A stretch of 64,000 nucleotides of DNA, taken from the NCBI GenBank assembly GCA_964536805.1, contig CAZHYQ010000002.1:154797-218796 (forward strand), given 5' to 3'. Numbering within the stretch: the stretch's first letter is position 1; each line of letters begins with the position of its first letter. Of the stretch, positions 62,883 through 64,000 are shown piece after piece. The notes beneath the pieces were generated by a model. It saw only the letters and a list, made by a program, of their open reading frames with translations, was not told where the DNA came from and did not search any database. A program made the translations under genes and the position numbers. Source of the stretch: Longilinea sp964536805. GTDB taxonomy: Bacteria > Chloroflexota > Anaerolineae > Anaerolineales > Anaerolineaceae.

Positions 62883-63896
62883 ATGCCCCTCACTCTTGAA
62901 GATATTGCGCGTATTAGCGGCGTCTCCCGTTCTACTGTGTCGCGGGTGATCAATGCTGATTTAAATGTCAAACATGAAACCCGCCAAAAAGTGCAGCAAG
63001 TCATCAATAATTACAATTTTCAACCCAATTTAGCCGCCAGAGGACTTGTCACCGGCCGCACCAACGTGGTTGGGGTAGTCATTCCGGCCAGCGTTTCCAT
63101 TCTCTTCACGGATCCCTATTTCCCCCAGCTTCTCCAGGGAGTCTCTGCCATGTGCACCAAACGGGATTATTCCGTCATGCTCTGGCTGGCAGAACCCGAT
63201 TATGAACAACGCATGATCACGCGCATCCTGCACAATGGACTGGTGGATGGGGTTGTGGTTGCTTCAATCCGCATGGATGACCCGGTTATCCAATCGCTCA
63301 TTGAAAGCAAAATGCCCTTCATCCTGATTGGCCGCCACCCGACTGAAAATGTGAATTATCTAGACGTTGATAATCTGCAGGCTGGGCGAAAAGCCACCTT
63401 ACATTTGCTGCGGCTCGGATACAAACGCATCGCGGCGATTACTGGCCTACAAAGCCATGTAGCGGGTTATGACCGCTACCAGGGCTACCTCAAGGCGATT
63501 CAGGAAACCGACCACGCCTTACGGCCCGAACTGGTGGCGGAGGGGGATTTCACCGAGGAAAGCGGCTACAACGCCATGAAACGGCTGTTGAAGTACAAGC
63601 CTGACGCTGTTTTCGCGGCGAGCGATACCATGGCATACGGCGCTATGCGCGCCTTGCGCGAGGCCAATCTGGAAATTCCAAAGGATGTGGCGGTCGTGGG
63701 ATTTGATGACATCCCCGGTTCATCGAGAACTGCGCCGCCATTGACGACAGTCAGGCAACCCATCACCCAGATGGGGAGCAAGGCTGTGGATCTCTTGATC
63801 AATCTTATTGAAACTGGAACCAAGTCCACCGAGGGGGTCATCATGGATACGGAACTGGTTGTCCGGGAATCCTGTGGCGCATCAAACATGGATTGA
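62883..63896 (+). CDS. LacI-family transcriptional regulator
   Basis: The 337-residue repressor has an N-terminal helix-turn-helix (LEDIARISGVSRSTVSRVINADL, residues 4-26), a hinge (YNFQPNLAARGLVTGRTNVVGVVI) and a PBP-I type effector domain with FAASDTMAYGAMRALREAN and VAVVGFDDIPGSSRTAPPLTT. It is divergent from the GH130-MFS pair and preceded by a consensus promoter with a LacI-type operator. It most simply regulates itself and GH130/MFS, or sugar genes beyond the right edge of the window. Confidence 0.94.
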   Translation: MPLTLEDIARISGVSRSTVSRVINADLNVKHETRQKVQQVINNYNFQPNLAARGLVTGRTNVVGVVIPASVSILFTDPYFPQLLQGVSAMCTKRDYSVMLWLAEPDYEQRMITRILHNGLVDGVVVASIRMDDPVIQSLIESKMPFILIGRHPTENVNYLDVDNLQAGRKATLHLLRLGYKRIAAITGLQSHVAGYDRYQGYLKAIQETDHALRPELVAEGDFTEESGYNAMKRLLKYKPDAVFAASDTMAYGAMRALREANLEIPKDVAVVGFDDIPGSSRTAPPLTTVRQPITQMGSKAVDLLINLIETGTKSTEGVIMDTELVVRESCGASNMD

Positions 63897-63958
63897 GAGC
63901 GGAACAATCGTGCAAATACTACCGCGGCCGGGAAGGCTCTCAACAAAAACCGTTTGAA

Positions 63959-63980
63959 AACCACCTTCTGGAAGGAGGTT
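63959..63980 (+). promoter_or_regulatory. Hairpin enclosing a Shine-Dalgarno sequence
   Basis: AACC and CCTTC pair with GAAGG and GGTT across an A/A mismatch and a tight loop. The 3' arm holds AAGGAGG, a strong ribosome site for a gene that would begin at or beyond the right edge. No start codon is seen inside the window. Confidence 0.35.
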
Positions 63981-64000
63981 GTAAATAGAAGAAAAGAAAA

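Noticed and set aside
1..64000. CRISPR arrays, insertion sequences, prophage genes, rRNA or intact tRNA genes
   Set aside because: None were seen: no regularly spaced repeats, no transposase or integrase frames, and only one degenerate tRNA-like fragment.

Overview
The window looks like a chromosomal segment of a Chloroflexota bacterium, probably class Anaerolineae. The strongest taxonomic clue is the 1865-residue membrane protein at 54217-59814, which carries the DUF2298 'YYY' domain found mainly in Chloroflexi and archaea. RNase J, Sapep-type dipeptidase, DUF4345, DegV, GH130 and galactofuranose-type sugar ABC genes fit that assignment. Both MacA-like exporter adaptors are predicted lipoproteins, and no outer-membrane channel gene is present, which fits a cell envelope without a typical outer membrane. 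There is no CRISPR array, insertion sequence, rRNA or intact tRNA. One degenerate tRNA-Ser fragment lies near 3.5 kb.

Layout: 0-3.3 kb, RNase J and a convergent GAF/SpoIIE phosphatase. 3.5-9.3 kb, a MacAB-like ABC export operon divergent from a MarR regulator. 9.5-12.5 kb, a GH13 neopullulanase-like enzyme, a rhomboid protease and an AhpD-like protein. 12.5-20.9 kb, an AlkA-type glycosylase, a phosphopantetheinyl transferase, a one-module NRPS with a fatty acyl-AMP ligase loading domain, and a DinB-like protein. 21.2-27.9 kb, a minus-strand operon led by a CarH-like B12-binding MerR regulator, followed by a peroxiredoxin-like protein, a second MacAB-like exporter and a DNA photolyase; a separate small SHOCT gene lies beyond it. 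28.2-30.6 kb, a divergent operon led by a peroxiredoxin whose catalytic position is an in-frame UGA (probable selenocysteine), then DUF4345, DegV and DUF1295 genes. 30.7-40.7 kb, L-arabinose catabolism (araBDA), a YtfQRT/YjfF-like sugar ABC importer and a LacI regulator. 41.0-43.2 kb, galT-galK. 43.3-47.3 kb, a universal stress protein, an NRAMP Mn transporter and an M20 dipeptidase. 47.4-59.8 kb, four large GT-C type membrane glycosyltransferases, three of them carrying unusual extra domains. 60.2-63.9 kb, an MFS transporter, a GH130 glycoside phosphorylase and a second LacI regulator.

The most interesting unit is the divergent pair around 28.05 kb. Two near-consensus promoters face away from each other. 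The space between their -35 boxes holds an 11-bp perfect inverted repeat, made of head-to-head pairs of TTGACA-like repeats spaced 11 bp. This resembles how CarH/LitR photoreceptors cover -35 boxes. It suggests that a B12- and light-responsive repressor controls both a photolyase/exporter/peroxiredoxin operon and a selenoprotein peroxiredoxin operon. The second notable unit is the FAAL-ACP-C-A-PCP-TE synthetase plus its own phosphopantetheinyl transferase, which predicts an N-acyl amino acid (possibly N-acyl glycine). Carbohydrate use (arabinose, galactose, maltodextrin, beta-mannosides or similar) is under local LacI and MarR control, with well-formed operators visible next to the regulator genes.
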